Shown here: positions 19,971-33,850 of the stretch, one piece after another
Position numbering within the stretch: the first letter of the stretch is position 1
How the letters are laid out: each line of letters opens with the position of its first letter
Origin: Sebastes aleutianus
Lineage: Eukaryota > Chordata > Actinopteri > Perciformes > Sebastidae
NCBI GenBank assembly: GCA_916700875.1
Contig: CAKAKS010000062.1
Span: 6,040,373 to 6,104,372 of the forward strand
DNA length: 64,000 nt
Reading direction: 5' to 3'
Position numbers and translations under genes: made by a program
Notes under the pieces: model-generated
Database searches by the model: none
What the model saw: the letters and a program-made list of their open reading frames with translations, nothing else
What the model was told of the DNA's origin: nothing

Positions 19971-21643
19971 ACATTTGTCCTTGATTTTTTTGAGATTCCT
20001 GATTTTTTATTATTTATTTATTTTATTTATTATTTTTTATTTTTTATTAATCAAAAAACTTAAAAAAGACTAATAATGTCAAAGGTATAATCCATTTGCC
20101 CTCTGTGCGTCTTTTATCCAATCAGGATTCAGGTCTGTGACCCTACTGAATATTAATGAGCTCTACTGAGACAACTCAAAGTCGTGGGTGTGGTCAGGGA
20201 TGTTATTGGTGGAGATCAAGCGACGTCATGAGACACGTGCCTCTACTCGTCCAGCCAATGGTTCGTTCTGGTTTTACTCCGGAGTAATGTGATTGGTTGG
20301 CTGCCTCATCCTTTTACAACTGATCCCTGAACAGCCCGAAATACATGAACTCAGATTAAAAATGAGGATTATTTCATTTATAACTTTGAGAAGAGCAGAG
20401 AAAAGAACAGTGGCTGCTAAATTATTATTTATGTATTCATATTTATTCATAAAATATTAAAATAATTACAATATATATAAGTTACATTAATAATAATATA
20501 ATACGTTTTATTACTAATAATATTATATATTTAATATATATATATATGTTATATATTTAATTTATTAATAATAAGTATTATTAAATACTATTATATAAAT
20601 TATGTTTGACTGAGTCAGTGATAATATATTAGAAGTAGGGCTCGAATTTTAAAAGAGAGGTCCTCTGTTCCTGATATCAATATTCAATCTTTGTTTTAAA
20701 GGTTTTTTTTCTGGTGGGACCATTTTGATGTTATGTGTAAGCTAATAATTATTAAAATAATAATAAATGGATAATTCTAATCAAGACATTAACATCGACC
20801 TATTGTTGATGACATCCAGTGGTATGCTATGAATGCTTTACTACTACACTATGTTCATACATGATGCATATATGATAACTTCTAGGTATAAATCTATCAT
20901 TTATTTGAGTCCTGCAGCTTTTCTTTCTTCCATGTTTTCACAACGTGTGGTTTATTTGTCAGCCATTTTATTCCCTGTTCAGTCCAGATGTGGAGGTTAG
21001 TCTACACATCTGGAAGAAAAAGACTAAATATAGTCAAAGAGGTATCTAAGAAACTCAAACTGATCATTTATCTGACGACGTAGAGGTTCAGAGGAGAAAC
21101 TGGAATATAAGGGGGGGGGGGGGGGAGTTATGGCAAGATATTTGTAGATTTATCTTGGAAAATATTATCTCGGACTTTGAACTTTTTTTAAGTTTTGTAA
21201 GGTTCAACACAGTATATGAGAGAGAATATTTTCTAATCAATCAATCTCATTATAATTGTCCCAAAATTTTACATTCACTCATTTTAATGTTTTTAAGAAA
21301 GAAATGGAACTTTATATTAAGACTATATCTTCTTTAAAAAACAAAAAGGCTACTAAAACGACGAGTTTGTGCTCCCATTTAAATGTGTTTACTTAAGTTA
21401 CTATTATTTTATTTACATAACCCCCTGGCTTGTTTTGTGTTTTATTTTATTTATTTATTTTAGTTTTATGTTTTTGTTTTTATTTGTATTTATCCATTTA
21501 TTTCCTCTATATGTATTGTTTATGTATGTATTGTTTCAATTGTTCTTTGTATTGTCTACAAATATAGAACAAAGACTTTTGAAAAAAAAATACAAAAATG
21601 TATATATATATATATATACATTTTTGTATTTTTTTAATATTAT

Positions 21644-21695
<52 letters not shown>

Positions 21696-21730
21696 CATAT
21701 ATTTATGTATTTATATAAGGGGAAGTAAGT
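19971..21730. other. AT-rich intergenic region downstream of copz2
   Basis: No gene seen. Holds T-rich runs, TA-rich tracts at 20520-20560 and 21600-21710, a run of 15 G at 21111-21125, and a segment at 20110-20320 with several CCAAT/ATTGG motifs that may be part of a dispersed element. Short open frames here are compositional. Confidence 0.6.
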
Positions 21731-22572
21731 TGAAGGAAAAAAAGATAAACAAACTCGTTTCTCATATGTGATGTTTGAGAGGGAGGTGAAGTCCCGCCCC
21801 TTCCTGTGGACCACCATGGGACCTACAATAATTTAAGTCCAGAAAGTCTCATTTTGTAGTAAAACTGTTGAAGTATCAGGCTGTGAAAATACATAATCAG
21901 AAAGACTACACCTGGACAACACAGCTTAAAGTGTGTTAGTGACGTCTCTCTCTCTGAAGCTACTGTGTCTGTGTGTTTCCTACTGAGATGAACTCACACC
22001 AGCAACAGGTCTGATCCTTCTTTCTCTTCCTGACTGATAGATTGATAAAACACATCAGGTCAGATAACGCTTCATCTGGGACTGGAACAGAGCTGAGTTA
22101 GCTAGCTATGTTCACGTTGGGCGCACATTTATGATCGATAAACACAGAGGTCCTAACATCACTACTGCATCGACCCTCATCAGTGGCACTGGAGTGCGTT
22201 ATTGCATATGGAACAGCGAAATACCCGCATACTTTACCAATATTGTTCACACTGTGAGCACACTAGTATTACTATCTGCGTTATTTTGTATGGAATATTG
22301 GCGTTTGTGTGTTGTTGCTGGTGTGGCACGTTGCAAATGGAGGATTAATAGCCGCCTAAAGAGGCAGAAGAGCATGCGCCCACCAGTCTGCCTGACCTGT
22401 TCAGGTAAATAACACTATAATATGATAATATGATAATATAATAATATAATACACCTCTGTGTGGGATCCAGCCTCTCTCCTCTTGTCTCACCATTATCCT
22501 CTCTATGTGAATAAGGACAGAGGGTGTCGTATGCTGTGCAGATTGTAAAACTCTCAAATCAAAAATGATCAT
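21731..22572. other. intergenic segment with a 93-codon frame of unknown status
   Basis: Contains a plus-strand frame at 22131-22412 with a hydrophobic segment (TLVLLSALFC). I do not recognise it, and it lacks convincing support as a gene. The part before it (CCTGTGGACCACCATGGGAC) reads like a dispersed repeat. Confidence 0.3.
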
Positions 22573-22645
22573 CGCCCAACGTGGGGCTCGAACCCACGAC
22601 CCTGAGATTAAGAGTCTCATGCTCTACCGACTGAGCTAGCCGGGC
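22573..22645 (-). tRNA. tRNA-Lys (anticodon CTT)
   Basis: Minus strand, 73 nt: acceptor GCCCGGC pairing with GTTGGGC, A box TAGCTCAGTCGG, anticodon arm GAGACTCTTAATCTC with CTT, B box GGTTCGAGCCC and discriminator G. All stems pair, with two G-U pairs in the acceptor stem. A T5 terminator for RNA polymerase III follows on the minus strand (A run 22561-22565). As far as I recall, it matches the vertebrate tRNA-Lys-CTT consensus base for base, so it is likely functional rather than a SINE head. Confidence 0.97.
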
Positions 22646-25150
22646 GTGCTCACTGCCCTCTGGTGGTGGCTTTTAATAGTTGTCCTTTCATGCAGTAGTA
22701 CTGACAGTGGGACCTGTGATAAATATTGGTAGCCTACTTACTGTGAGTATGGCATGAAAGAATGTAGAATTAAAGAAATGAATAGGCCCTAAATGACGAT
22801 TTGTATAAATGTATAAATAACTCCCAGATGTTGACAATGGTAGATGCATCAAACAAATAAAATAGGATTTGCATGCAAATATGAAGTGATGAATGTATGT
22901 GAGTATTTGGATGTATTGGCCACTTGTTTATTTTTCAGCTGTCAGGTATATAATCTACAACCTGCCACCCTTCAGATTCAGATAGATATCCAGATATCCA
23001 GACAGATATCTGCAGACTTGAGGAGGGAAGTTATCATGTCGCCCTCTGGTGGTCATTAGCTGTCATAGCATCAACTAATGAGAAGCCATAAGGAGTTCAT
23101 TTGAGTGTATTTGTCATTTCTACAGTAAAGATGGACTAACCTCTAATATAGATAGCAAACTGTCTGTGAAGGAAAGCCCCCAGGACATTAACATTGTTGT
23201 CTTGAAGCCATTCCTATAGCTCTGGCTTCATGAATAGGGTGAATTAGCCTAATGTGGGACATTTTTGCATTTCAGTCTTCTGGAATATATTGCAATATGA
23301 AGCCAATACATTAAATCCAAACCCAGTACCACTCCCAAATCCCCAGGATGTGTCCTAATCGAACCAAAAAAAAGGAAAAATGCAGATATCACACTCATAC
23401 AAGAAATGGTAGACATATCAGTACTCTTAGTGCCAAGTTGTCTCAGACAAATATTTATTTCCTAAAGTGGGACAGTCTTGTCTGAAATGTGGGATGCTGA
23501 AAAGTCTCCAATCATCTTAATTAATGTAGGAAACACTCCAGGCAAATATGCAATGATCCCATGTTCAGTAATTTTACCACTTATAATGTTATTGCTGTTA
23601 CAAAACCTTTAGGGTAGGTGTGGATGTTACATGGAGAATCGGAGAACATCAAACAATCAACAGACTATATAAGAGTTTTGAAGCATTTCGGCATATTAGA
23701 AAGACATTAAATAGCCTATATTATCATATCTGTTATGCAAAAAAAATCATAATTAAAAGCACAGTTATAAAGTTGTGCATGTTAAAATGTTAAAATGTTT
23801 TCATTTCACTATACAGGGAACACAGACAACTGTAACAGGCAGAAGGCCTATTAGAAGCCAATACATGAAACCTGGAGGATTGTTTTATTTATAAGAAATT
23901 GATACCCTTAATATTAAGTTTGTCTAAACACTGTGGAATAAGATACGGGCCGATACATGCGGCAACATGTGAATAAGGGGAGTACTGCCACTTCAAGCCC
24001 TGAATATTTATAATTAGTTCAGATCACTTGATAGATATCTTTTCTCACTTGACACTAAAGTACAATAACATTAAATCTACTTTTTGATAAAACAATAAAA
24101 CATGTAAACTTCCATACTGTACTGTATAAATGTTTCTCCGTGTGGTTTTGTTAATTGGGGGGGGGGTCACATTTTATATAACAGCCACTGCTGAGATGAG
24201 ACACAGAGTCCTGCAGAAATACAGAAAAATGGAAAATATATGTTCAGAAAAACTGGTGAGAGGTGGGATGACGGTAGTGTAATGATTGGATTTTGAATTG
24301 GTGCTGACTCAACAGAAAGAAATAGGTCACCATCATCATCATCATCATCATCATCATCACCATCATCACCATCATCTCTCTCAGGTGGTCTGGCTTTCAT
24401 CAGAGCAGGTGTATGTTTTATAGGTCGGCTTGTGTGTCATGGTTAAAATGACTCACCCTGTTTGATTTGGCATTCACTGCTGAGGTGTGTGTGTGTGCGT
24501 TTGTGTGTGTGTGTGTGTGTCTCATTGAGAAGTCATCACCACAGCAGTCAGTAGGAAAAGATTTGTAAAACAAAAAGTATATTTGTGTGAATGCTGTGTA
24601 CAACAAAAAGAAGTCAGGTAGTACCGAAATACTACTTTCTGTGTAACAACTTATAGTTTTAAAGGTATATTCCACCCAGATCCTACTTTCTAGAACTCTA
24701 TTCCGGATTTCCGCATTAAGATTTCTGTATTTTCAGCAATGCTTTGCAATTAATTTCAGCCGCAATCATCTAATTTTCCTTTCTCTCTTGTTGTTCCTCT
24801 ACTTCCTCTTCCTCTTGCCCTGCCTTTCCCAGAGACGACCTGTCGATCACATGTCATGGGCGGGACATCTCCTTTTATTTATGAAAACATAAAGTTATCA
24901 GTTATCAGGTTTTCTTGCTGTCCTCTTGTGTCCTGGTTTATATATGGCACTAACAGAGCCACGCTCACTGCCATTGGCTGGGGGGGGAGGGATTAGCATA
25001 CGGCAGCTGATTGGCCAGGGCTTTGACAGTGACAAAGTGGCCGCCTGGTGATTGGGTAATTAAGTTGTGATGTCACTGAACGTGGGCTGGGCGAGAGAGG
25101 ATGAAAAAGAGAGAGAAGTGGGAGGGATGGAAATGGTAAAGAGACCCAGC
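22646..25150. other. intergenic region, no gene recognised
   Basis: Unique-looking AT-rich sequence with a CAT/ATC trinucleotide array at 24328-24377, GT arrays near 24486-24520 and a G8 run at 24158. No splice-bounded conserved frame seen. Confidence 0.5.
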
Positions 25151-25156
25151 TCTTAC

Positions 25157-25257
<101 letters not shown>

Positions 25258-25834
25258 TGTATTTCCAGTCATCTACAGCTCTAAAGCAGAGTCATTATTC
25301 TGCTGGAGCATAAATGAAGTGATTGAATTACTGTTTACTGGCTGGTTGCACTTTGTTTGATTTTAAGTGAAAAATGGTGGTCAAATATCCACAGGCTCTC
25401 TCTCATTTATTTTCTTTAAATAAAAAATCAAAAATCTATTTAATTCCCTGTAAAGTTTATAACATTACAGCTATTTTATTCAGTATGGTCAAATTTAGCT
25501 TTTGCTGTGTGGAACCACTTCTCCCTAACGCCTTTATTATTGTAATATCCTGATATTATTCTCAGATAATAGTTTAAAACAGAGGACGGAATCGCTGCTT
25601 TGTTCTGGTGGCTCACATGACCGGTGACTTCTGGACATACATGTACATATAATTGTTTGTCTCTCTCCTTGTGTATACTTATTTCTTCACTGAAATTCAT
25701 TGAATGCTATATAGACTTTGCTCCATATAGTATATTTGAGGCATGAATATTTATTTTGTTGACTTACTCTATGTTGTTTTCCTTTTTTCAGTTTTCTGAA
25801 CATTACTCATTAGTATTCGTTGGGTACTTTCAGT

Positions 25835-26508
25835 ATCTTTTGACTTTATATTGACATCATATTAGCAACATTACTGCAGTTTCAATGTCTGTATCTGTAG
25901 AATGTGTCACGAACATGAAAAAAAGTAAAGATTTATTTTTAAATCAACACTTCCTATTTTCATTTAAAAATAAAAGCCCTCAAGCGTTTTTTTTTTCTGT
26001 TGACATAATTCCTTCATTGTTAAAACAAGGCTTTTATTCTGAAATATTTGCAGGACAGTGTTGTAGAACATGCAGTGACTTGCAGGGCTCCATGAATGAA
26101 TATAGTACGGGGTTTTAATTGTGGATTATTACTATTATTTAAAAATTACCACACGTTTATTAACCTTTTTCTGTCTAAAATAAATATAAATGACATTTAT
26201 AATGAAATGAAATGGCCATTATGAAAGGCAAACTCTATTTAGAAAGAAAGGGCTGACAGCAGAAGCAGCAGAGACGCTGCCGGTGTGGACGCCACACGCG
26301 TGAGACACGTAGCCACTCAACGAGGCAGCCGCCACTCACTGCTCACGTGTCGCAGCCGTAGCTTCACTCTAGCTTCCTCTAGCCTTAAAACTGAGCCGCT
26401 ACAACCTAAAAATCTCAATTTGCGTTAATGTGTTAAAGAAATTAGTGGCGTTAAAACAAATTTGCATTAACGCATTATTATTGCGTTAACTTTGACAGCT
26501 CTAATTGA
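25835..26508. mobile_element. hAT-type repeat, long form, copy 1
   Basis: TTGACTTTATATTGACATCA through GAAATGAAATGGCCATTATG is shared at roughly 90% by eye with 35805-36340. The end GCATTAACGCATTATTATTG then TTTGACAGCTCTAA is the terminal repeat of the TAGGGCTGTCAA family. No coding potential. Confidence 0.6.
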
Positions 26509-27610
26509 TATTATATTTTTTTGTATACTGATATCTCTCTGACACACTATATGCATGCACGTGGCCCTTGATAACGCTTTAGCAACCTTGGTTATATACA
26601 AGGCCTTATGAATGCCATCCACAGCTGGAAGACGTGTGTTGAGTGCCTTCGTATTTTTCATGGTTTTCTGCACTACTTGAGGACGATTTATCCAGCAAGA
26701 CTTCCTGGATTCTGTATTATTATTCTAACCTAATCTTGGTATTTATGTCTGTAGCACTGTTACCACATAGCTCCAATGCCCAAAGTCCAAAACCAACAAT
26801 TTGTTAGTCCGTCTCTTCATACTTTCTGACTTCCCTACCCAGTCTGCGCATGGCTCTCAGCTCCAAGCCCGTCGGTTCGTGTTAAAGATGTAAATCTTTT
26901 AATCTGGGGGTCCATTTGTTTGCTGTCTTGTCTAGAAGTTTGATGGAGGGTTGATATCAGGGTTGTACATGTTAGCTTGGCCAGGCTATAGAGATGTGGG
27001 GAGACAGCTAGCATCTACCATTAGAGGAGAAATGTGACTCCTGGTATTAAAAAATGTAACTCATGTTACATAAAAATGACATGTTGTGTCTACCAAGCTG
27101 TCTTGCTGTCTAAGTTAGCCACTGCCAAGCCTACATTTGGCCTCTCTCTGTACGACTACATGTTCTGGCCTGTTAAAAGATAGTTTGCGTCTCTGTTGCT
27201 GGGATATTGTGATGTCTTGCAGCATGAAATAAGCTTTATTCCTAAAGCAGTGGTGTACCATTACAGTGTCTAGGTGACGTTTCAGCTTTCCATTAGGCTT
27301 GTCTCTGCGTGGCCAAATGTTCTGCCTGCAAACCGTCACCTTTAATGTGATGTGGAAATGTAATTATGCTATTTTTCTACAGCAGGCTCCAGCTGGAAGC
27401 CTGGCTGTAAAAATTAATTAGCGCCTTCAAAACGCCAAGCCACCGACGCCATAAGGAGTCAAGTGACAGCAGAAGAGTCACTGCCAACGACAGCCGGCAG
27501 CCGCGGCCTCCACAGACCTCCAGAGATCTCCAGAGAGACTCAGACACCCCAGAAAAATCTGAAAACCCCCCAGAGACCCCCAGAAGTATATCCACTAAAA
27601 CAAATACTCC
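26509..27610. other. intergenic region, no gene recognised
   Basis: Moderate GC, no conserved frame. The short frames here have no recognisable domains. Confidence 0.45.
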
Positions 27611-27611
27611 T

Positions 27612-28140
27612 TAAAGGAATAGTTAGACATTTTGGCAAATATCCTTAGAGTTAGATGAGAAGGTTGACGCCACTCTCATGTTTGTGGTAATTATGGAGCT
27701 GGAGCCAGCAGACAGTTAGCTTAGCGTAGCTTAGCATAACCTGGTTCTGTCCTACCAGCACCAAAGCTCACTAATGAACACTTTTTATCTTGCTTGTTTA
27801 ATCTAATCCAGTAATTTCCTGGAGTCTCCACTGGTTGCCTGGCAACTCTTCCTGGGACTATAAACCAAGCCCCCAGGAAGAGCGCCGGCTTTGAAGGCAG
27901 TTTTACATAGTGGCCAAACCATGGAGAAATGACAACCTCCATGTCTGTGACGTGATGCCATTGGGCCCAAAAAGACTTTTTCCCATAGACTTACATTGGG
28001 AAAGAGACGTCTGGAGCTCAGCGGATCTTTTTTTTTTTTTTTTAGGTAAATGAACTTCCCAGTACGAACACTTAAATAGTCTTTATTTAAATCATTAGGT
28101 CCTTAAAGTTGTAAAATGCACTAATAGCTGAATACAAAGT
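27612..28140. repeat. two adjacent MITE fragments
   Basis: TTAAAGGAATAGTTAGACAT to GCTTAGCGTAGCTTAGCATA belongs to the family at 12552-13350. The next part (CCCATAGACTTACATTGGGA, then a T18-rich run) resembles another common fish repeat. Confidence 0.5.
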
Positions 28141-28559
28141 TTATTTTAATGAGCCTCAGACCGAGGCTGGACCGAAAATCTTTTGGAGGATCTTTTTGAA
28201 AGTTCAAACAGAATATGACAAAACTTCGAACTAGTGACCTCCAAAAAGGTTTGACAGACTGAGAACATTTCATAAACCTCTGACAACCTACGGAACAGAA
28301 AACTCCTTGTATCCAGAAACCTTTTAAATCTTCCAGAGACCTCCAATGAGTTCTAGAGATCTCAAGATCAGATCCTATACTGTTTAATTCTTCAACCCAG
28401 TATCACGCCAAAGTGTGTAATAGACCCACCTGTCCACCAGGGGATAGCGTGTCAGTGCCTCGCCTAGGAGTGAAATTTGCTCGTGTGTATGAAGGTGCAG
28501 TACCAATTTAGGTTGACTTAGGTTTAGGGAAAACCTCATGGTTGGCCCTAAAATAAGTA

Positions 28560-30660
28560 CATAAACTAAGTAAAATACGTACGGAAACAATGTAACATAA
28601 GTACGGAAAACACGTCATAAACTAAGTAATGTAGTTTATAAAACAAAACGCCGGTCTCCTGATTGAATGTCCTGTGTTTTTTTGGCATATTTACGCGGAT
28701 GCGTTAACATTGCAGTCAGTACAGACTACATGGCGTACAAATGACACGCTAAAAGCAAGAACGGCGTTCTTATTGCTTGTTTTTGCCTTGCGCATTCATA
28801 CGCCTTTTTCGTGCAACCGGGCTGAACTCTTTCACAAACCTCCACCACGGATGACTCGCTGTCGGAGTCGGATCAGATCGTTCTAGATCAGATTGTACCC
28901 GGTCTCGTCACTCTTCCAGCGATGCTGTAAGAATCGGGCCTCATCGCCAAGCTCCCATCATTCCTCATTCAGCAGTGAAAAGAGAAACACAACACATGGC
29001 CTTTATACTGCTGGGCCGCACGCCTCCTCTTCAAATAAAGACTGAGTAAATAAACAGAACCCAGGTCTGGGCCGGAGCAAACCGAGGGGCCTCTTATGCC
29101 ACCATCTGGCCAAAGATCATCTACAAGATGAATCACTCGATATTAAAACGCCATCCCACCTTCCCCTGTGCACACCAACGTCTCCCCTTGGCTTCAAACA
29201 GCGACACACCTACTGTACTTAACTCTACACTGTTAACGTCTTTGTGTGGATGTCCCCCCTGACTTTAAAGTACTTAAGATAAAGCTTTAGGTACCTTCTG
29301 GGTTCAAGAGTTTAAACTAAACAACCTGGTACATACAGTATACCTGAAGTCTAAACTTAATGTAATTATAACCTCATATGTATATGAGGTCTAGAAAATA
29401 GTGGCAATTCTTCAGGATCTGCTGTACTTGGTGGGACATTTTAGACCCACGAGACAGCAAAAATGGGTCTCACACACACACACTCATTATAAATGATGCC
29501 CCTGTGCTTGGAAAAACAAACGGGTTCCATGCAGGATCTCAGAGCTCTGATTGGAGAAACACAAAACCAGCCAACAGAAAAACACGCAGCCGCAATTAGC
29601 AACAGAAAAACCATTTATCCCAGAGCGAGGGTAAACATATAGAGACAAGTTAGTGAAAATAGAGGAGAGGGAAGGTGGGGCGGGCCAGAAAGCAGGGTAG
29701 TCTCTCAGTCCTACAAAACCAAGTCCCCACAGCTCCTACTGATCTTTGCCAGCCGTGACAGCGTGCGATAGCGTCACAACCGTACAAGACGCAGTCACGA
29801 AACTCTGCAGGTGTGTAGTTGAGATCAAAATCAAGGCTGAGACAGGGTTGACTAGCTCTGTTGTATTTCTATACTGTATTAGTGTTTTTCAGGTCATTGT
29901 GTAATGAGTGACGGCGTGTTTCTGTTGGGAGACCAATGTTGTACAAGAGTTGATCATCAAGTGTTCTGTTGCATTAGTGGTTAGCTGGTTGACTAGTTCT
30001 GTATCTGTAGCTGTCCTTTACTGAGTTCACTTTACCAACATGCAGCCCAACTCTGGTACCAGAACACTGACCACATCAGAACATCTGTCTCTCAACAGAA
30101 ACACTTACCCAATGTTTTAGTCATTTAAGCACTTCCTCCTTTTAACCACTGGGTGGTGCAGAAAGCCAGTCCACAGTCACCAGAGTCACAGACAAGCTGT
30201 GTGTTCTACTACCTGAGTTCTACAGGGTTTCTATTACAACCTGAGATATATGTCCCAGATAAATCTAATCTAGATAACAGTTTTGTGGTGGACGTCTATA
30301 AATATGGCTTCAATCACTCCCCCTTTATCCAATATGCATTTTATTTGCTCAACAAAATAGCAAATTGAGGTTTCTGTTGGGCGATGTTCTCTAAAACCAA
30401 ACTGCATTGGGTTCAGTGATCGAGTGATTTAGAATTTCACTAACACAAAGTGGGATGACTCACAGGGGATGGTCAAAGAAGCAGAGGCCGAGATGTTCTT
30501 ACCCTTAGGCCCAACTCCAATCCGGTCCCTCCACCCTCCCACACACAGTGAACGCTGTCTGTAGTCACACTCACAGCTCAATGAAGCTCCTTCTTTAAGG
30601 TGGAGGGTAGAAATACAGCGGCCACTTCGGGACAAACTTCCCTCTCTCCGGCAAGGAAAT
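28560..30660. other. intergenic region; one dispersed-repeat fragment, otherwise unique-looking
   Basis: 28560-28700 carries a weak copy of the CCTAAACCTAAC family (GTACGGAAACAATGTAAC, GCCGGTCTCCTG). 28880-30650 shows no repeat, RNA or exon that I can recognise. Confidence 0.4.
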
Positions 30661-30664
30661 AAAT

Positions 30665-31090
30665 ATCAGAATCAGAAATACTTTATTGATCCCCGGGGGG
30701 GAAATTGAGTTATGTTTAGCTCCCGTTCTAGAATATAAATATAAATATATAAAAATAGCGAAATCCTGAGAAAATATAAATAAGAAATATATATAACAAC
30801 AGTGCAAATTATAATGCGGAAAAATAGGATCTATGCAAATAACATACGTGCATGCATTTATAAAAATGCAAGAATAGTGTAAAATAAGAATATTAGCTTA
30901 AATGTTCTGTACAAATAAATGCAACGTTAATGCCGGAGTAAACCAGATTATTGCATGGCTGAATTATTGCACTAAATTATTGTACTGCTAAGTCAGTATT
31001 ACACAGCTGAAGCTGTAATAAATTATGTGGTTATAACTCCTGATAGGGGTAAAACAAAACAAAAAGATATACAATATATATATATATATG

Positions 31091-31142
<52 letters not shown>

Positions 31143-31165
31143 CATATATACATATATAATACACA
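30665..31165. mobile_element. retroelement tail and TA microsatellite
   Basis: ATCAGAATCAGAAATACTTT then ATTGATCCCCGGGGGGG resembles the 3' end of a fish non-LTR element. An A-rich region follows, then TA repeats at 31074-31165 with ATGTATATA symmetry. Confidence 0.5.
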
Positions 31166-31637
31166 TACAGGAAGCTAGCAAACACCTTTTTTAAGACACA
31201 TAAAGGCTTCATAATTCACCAGTGGCATATTTATTGATGTATTTACAGCTTGTGTTAACCACAGACTTTATTTCAGGCATCTAACTAAAAACCCATTGTG
31301 CGTGCGTGTGTGCGTGCGTGCGTTAAGGGAGGGGGGAGTGGTTTATGGAAAATTGGTAGAATTAATCATTGCAGTGGTGTTACCATGATGTTGCTATGTG
31401 TTGTTGAGACAGCCGTGGCGCCTTGGTCAGCTTTGATCAAATGGTGACCACTCTCTGTCACACACACACACACTCCCAGTCGTCTGAATGGCTGTCAGTT
31501 CTGCCTGTCTAAAATGACCAAAGGGTGTCCAGTACAATGGGGGAGTGACGAGCCTCTCTGATTGGTCGTGGCAGACTGTGACTGACATGTGATGGCAGCT
31601 GGGTGGAGTGTGTGGGAGCCGCCTCAGAGTTCAGTCT

Positions 31638-31638
<1 letters not shown>

Positions 31639-31689
<51 letters not shown>

Positions 31690-31702
31690 TGTGTCTGTGT
31701 CT

Positions 31703-31779
<77 letters not shown>

Positions 31780-31786
31780 TGTGTGT
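31639..31786. repeat. GT microsatellite, about 148 bp
   Basis: GT repeats with a central block of four CTGTGT-type units. All six frames are open only because of the repeat. Confidence 0.97.
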
Positions 31787-32059
31787 TGCATTGTTTTTAC
31801 TGAGCAGCACAGACCAATATAGAAGAAAGTGTAATATCAAATAGTTGTCATTTGATTTTACTCTGATATTGTCTCTGTGTATTCTGAATGAAGGGCCTTC
31901 CTTCCTGTGTGACACTGAGCTCTGTGTTGAGATGTCCAGACAGCTGTTGAACAGCTGTTGAACAACACATTCTCACTCCCAACTCGTCAAATACCGTCGC
32001 TTGGTCAGTGACCCTGTTCCTCAAACTATCACACCATAGATTCCCCTCTAGCATCAGTT

Positions 32060-32640
32060 TTGGACGTGTCAGGGACGGGATGTCAGTTTCCGCTTGTTAC
32101 ATAGAGTGTCTTTTCAAAATAAGGTTCCGTGTTCACAGGAATATACAGTTTCCGCTCATTACATGCAGCGTCTTTTCAAAATAAGCTTACGTGTTCACTG
32201 GAAATATACAGTTTCCGCTCATTACATGCAGCGTCTTTTCAAAATAAGCTTACGTGTTCACTGGAAATATACAGTTTCCGCTCGTTACATGCAGTGTCTT
32301 TTCAAAATAAGCTCATGTGTTCACTGGAACGACATAGTTTCCACTTGTTATATACATACAATCTCTTTTCAAAATAAACTTCCAACGTAGGTTTACTTAG
32401 TTTTTAGGTTTACTTCCACAATAAAACTACTTGCTATGGTTTAGGATAAGATCGTGGTCTGGGTTAAAATACGTACGTTTGTTATATGAAATAAGTAAGT
32501 ACATTTTTTACATAACTGGTGTTGCTTAAGTAACGTATTAAGACTACAGTACAGTAAAAAAAAGTCAACGCTGACTTGGTTTCACACGGGACATGAACAG
32601 CGGCCTCCTGGGAGAAAGTCCTATGTTAGTTTGACTGGCT
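32060..32640. repeat. dispersed CCTAAACCTAAC-family copy with 63-bp tandem repeat
   Basis: About four units of 63 bp (GTTTCCGCTCATTACATGCA, TCTTTTCAAAATAAGCTTAC, GTGTTCACTGGAAATA) at 32092-32350. The remainder matches the dispersed family seen at 33430, 37870, 45928 and elsewhere. Confidence 0.8.
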
Positions 32641-33122
32641 GAAGTTTTCTTCTACACTAGACGGGGTAACAATGAAACAATGATACAAGTTGTGATAAGT
32701 CTCTGAAACAGATTCAGGTTTATGATCAAAGTTAAATCAATATTAACAAGTTGAAACAACAAAATATACAAAAATAACAAATGTGCACACCTGCAAACTT
32801 GTCGGCTTTTAGTGACAATCGCTGTTTTTAGTGTCAGCCAGGTCATTCAGGTGAATCGTGTAGATCATCCGAAGGGGTTTCTAAAATGAGGGGGTGGGGT
32901 GCTGAGTGACTCCTTGGCGAATGTGTCATGAGGTAAGCTTTTATTTATGTAGCGAGCATTAATGTGCGTTATTACTCTTGTCATGTTTGGACTTGTCATG
33001 GAGGCTCCTGTGCAGCACTTTATTTGCTCAGGCTAAAGTGAATTATGCAAGAATGATTGTCCATGGCATGTGAGAGTTACCTGCAGCCTGAGCAAATAAA
33101 GTGTAGCTGCTGCCTTACAGAA

Positions 33123-33408
33123 CATCCATCCATCCATTATCTGTAACCGTTTATCCTATTCAGGGTCATGAGGGGGCTGGAGCCGATCCCAGTCGACATT
33201 GTGGTGAAGGCGGGATACACCCTGGACAGGTCTCCAGACTACCACAGGGTTGACACATAGAGACAGACGACAGTTCACACTCACATTCACACCTATGCGA
33301 CATTTAGAGTCAACAATGAACCTAACCTGCATGTCTTTGGACTGTGGGAGGAAACCGGAGCACCCGGAGAAAACCCACGCTAACATGGGGAGAATATGCA
33401 AACTACAC
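33123..33408 (-). mobile_element. HE1-like SINE, 5'-truncated
   Basis: On the minus strand it reads GTTTGCATATTCTCCCCATG, CCACAGTCCAAAGACATGCA and ends ATAAACGGTTACAGATAATG with a GGAT tail. It lacks the tRNA-like head. Same family as 4549-4882. Confidence 0.8.
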
Positions 33409-33429
33409 ACAGTCGCTTGGTCAGTGGCC

Positions 33430-33850
33430 TTACGCTTCAAATTATGACGCTCTAGGTACCCCTATAGCGTCAGTTTTGGACCTGTCGGGGACGGCGTGTC
33501 AGTTTTCCCTTGTTACATGCGTACTGTCTTTTCAAAATAAACCTCTGTGTTCACAGGAAATATACAGTTTCCGCATTCCACATTCATAAAGTCTCTTACA
33601 TACATTTCCAACGCAGGTTTACTTAGTTTTTAGGTTTATTTGGTTAGGTTTAGGAAAAGATTGTGGTTTGGGTTAAAATAAGTACGTTTGTTACATAACT
33701 GGCATTAGTAAACTCTGGAAGTTGTATAACAAAACTACGGTAAAATAAGTCAACGTTCACTTGGTTTCACATGGGACATGAACAGCGGTCTCCTGGGTGT
33801 AAGATTAGTGTTTAGTTTGACCCATCCAACTTCCCTCCCACCGGACTTTC
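33430..33850. repeat. dispersed CCTAAACCTAAC-family copy
   Basis: Contains TTGTTACATGCGTACTGTCT, TTCAAAATAAACCTCTGTGT, TAGGTTTAGGAAAAGATTGT and the GGTCTCCTGG end shared with the other copies. Confidence 0.75.

Noticed and set aside
22131..22412. 93-codon frame with a hydrophobic segment, ending near a GTAAAT
   Set aside because: No recognisable family, no acceptor or partner exon, and one of many chance frames of this size. Kept only as a note in the region entry.
31589..31844. Cys-Val repeat frames
   Set aside because: Translation of the GT microsatellite.
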